43,130 nt of DNA, taken from positions 1 to 43,130 of the forward strand of contig JAXJVH010000008.1 of assembly GCA_036308645.1 (NCBI GenBank), in the 5' to 3' direction. The stretch is from RUG11462 sp036308645 (GTDB lineage Bacteria; Bacillota; Clostridia; Oscillospirales; Acutalibacteraceae). The position numbers and the translations under genes are program-made. Below, piece by piece: positions 42,386 to 43,130 of this stretch. Each line of letters opens with the position of its first letter. Positions within the stretch are counted from its first letter, which is position 1. A model generated the notes under the pieces. It saw only the letters and a program-made list of their open reading frames with translations. It made no database searches and had not been told where the DNA came from.

Positions 42386-42414
42386 ATTATATTATTATTT
42401 TTTTAATTTGTCAA
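42386..42414 (-). promoter_or_regulatory. Consensus sigma-A promoter of gdhA
   Basis: Perfect TTGACA (42409-42414) and TATAAT (42386-42391) are separated by 17 bp. The predicted start is near 42379, giving a leader of about 145 nt. With the leader hairpin and the upstream gene's terminator this accounts for the 378-bp gap. Confidence 0.9.
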
Positions 42415-42562
42415 TATTTTTATCAATAAAAAATGTGAATAAATTGCAGTTTATTCACAAAAACCGACTGAAAACTCCACAAATCGGTATATTTATTCAT
42501 TTTTTCTGACATCATAGTCTACTTTGGTTAAATTTAGTATAAAACCGTATATATATTAATCA

Positions 42563-42601
42563 TAAAACGGAGCTAACCTGTTTTAGATTAACTCCGTTTT
42601 T
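42563..42601 (-). terminator. Terminator of the fibronectin-III-like protein gene
   Basis: On the minus strand AAAACGGAGTTAA and TTAGCTCCGTTTT form a 13-bp stem with one mismatch and an 11-nt loop. It lies just after the stop of the partial gene and well before the gdhA promoter. Confidence 0.82.
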
Positions 42602-42612
42602 CTGCATAAATA

Positions 42613-43130
42613 TTATTTTACTTTAACAGTCTTTGCTTTTGTCCAGTCGCTGTAAGCGGTTTTTGAGCCTTGTTTTACAAACGCTCTTATTTGAACTTTG
42701 TAACTGCCTTTTTTAAGACCGCTTATTGTTTTTGTGACTGATTTTGCTTGATTAAAGGTTTTTGTAACAGTCTTTTTACCGATTGTATATTTTACTTGAA
42801 AACCTGTTGCACCTGTTACTTTTGTATATTTTATTTTAAATAGTTTTTTGCCTGCGCTTACGCTGAATGACGGTGTCTTTAATTTAAGTTTTGCAATTGT
42901 TGCTGTTTTTAAAACCTTACCGCAAACAGAACACTTATATGATTTTAAACCGTTTGAAACATAACTTGCTTTTTTGGTGACTACCCATTTGTAACTATGC
43001 ACTTTAGTTGGAATAGATTTTTGTTTAACTAAAATCTCACCGCATACCGAGCAATGTTTACCCTCTGTTAAACCTGTTTCGGTACAAGTCGGTGATACTG
43101 CATTGTCAATTACTTCCGTGTGTCCGAGTG
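42613..43130 (-). CDS. Secreted fibronectin-III-like protein, C-terminal part (cut by window edge)
   Basis: The frame is open to the window end and gives 171 residues. It starts with repeats of the G-H-T-E-V-I-D...C-T-E-T-G-L-T-E-G-K-H-C-S-V-C-G type, with CxxC pairs seen twice (HCSVCG and YKCSVCG). A fibronectin-III-like beta domain follows (FKIKYTKVTGATGFQVKY, then YKVQIRAFVKQGSKTAYS). Such C-terminal modules occur on cell-surface and secreted proteins of gut Clostridia, often after leucine-rich repeats or enzymatic domains. The N-terminal part that would define its function lies outside the window. A GTG at 43002 is not the true start because the frame continues upstream with matching repeat sequence. 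Confidence 0.8.
   Translation of the reverse strand, partial: LGHTEVIDNAVSPTCTETGLTEGKHCSVCGEILVKQKSIPTKVHSYKWVVTKKASYVSNGLKSYKCSVCGKVLKTATIAKLKLKTPSFSVSAGKKLFKIKYTKVTGATGFQVKYTIGKKTVTKTFNQAKSVTKTISGLKKGSYKVQIRAFVKQGSKTAYSDWTKAKTVKVK

Noticed and set aside
42613..43002. Complete short gene starting with GTG at 43002
   Set aside because: The frame stays open to the window edge and its upstream part carries the same CxxC repeat motif, so this is the end of a larger gene.

Overview
The window comes from an AT-rich Gram-positive genome. It is most likely a gut-type member of the Clostridia (Oscillospiraceae/Ruminococcus-like). The reasons are AGGAGG-type ribosome binding sites, consensus sigma-A promoters, Firmicutes housekeeping genes (hemZ, rqcP, bifunctional rel, carD-type regulator, an HPr with both His15 and Ser46), and a secreted protein with the zinc-knuckle-like 'CSVCG' repeats common in that group. 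The assignment is inferred from protein families only; no rRNA or tRNA gene was seen.

Region 1 (1 to about 21.8 kb, all on the minus strand) is a surface polysaccharide locus. A consensus promoter (21798-21826) starts it. In transcription order it encodes an initiating sugar-phosphate transferase, a nucleotidyltransferase-fold protein, a UDP-glucuronate 4-epimerase-like enzyme, a VanZ-like membrane protein, a four-gene CDP-6-deoxyhexose cassette (rfbF, rfbG, a reductase and an RmlC-like epimerase), a run of glycosyltransferases around a Wzy-like polymerase, a TupA-like ATP-grasp protein, an amino acid permease, a galactofuranosyltransferase-like enzyme, two tandem membrane acyltransferases, a Wzx-type flippase, a LicD phosphotransferase and the start of glf. 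Many junctions are ATGA overlaps. Together they could make, decorate, flip and polymerise a Wzx/Wzy-type polymer containing an unusual CDP-derived sugar and galactofuranose.

Region 2 (21.9-23.8 kb) holds a secreted GH5-fold lipoprotein in which three of the usual active-site residues are replaced. It is divergent from a small HTH regulator, and the shared control region has overlapping promoters and repeated TGCAACT boxes.

Region 3 (23.8-33.8 kb, minus strand) is housekeeping: rqcP, an unknown Cys-rich protein, HU, mazG, a nucleosidase, a zinc-ribbon protein, hemZ, a metallo-hydrolase, a small membrane protein, rel and recJ. A five-copy 19-bp tandem repeat begins inside the end of rel.

Region 4 (34.0-39.8 kb, plus strand) is a complete fructose PTS operon: fruR, fruK, fruA, ptsH, ptsI. 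fruA carries an in-frame TAA at what should be codon 6. A repeat-rich intergenic stretch follows.

Region 5 (40.1-43.1 kb, minus strand) holds a CarD-family regulator, gdhA with a terminator-like hairpin in its own leader, and the 3' end of a secreted fibronectin-III-like protein. The most interesting signals are the fruA stop codon, the gdhA leader, the degenerate GH5 protein, the (AT)10 tract inside an acyltransferase gene and the CDP-sugar cassette without rfbH.
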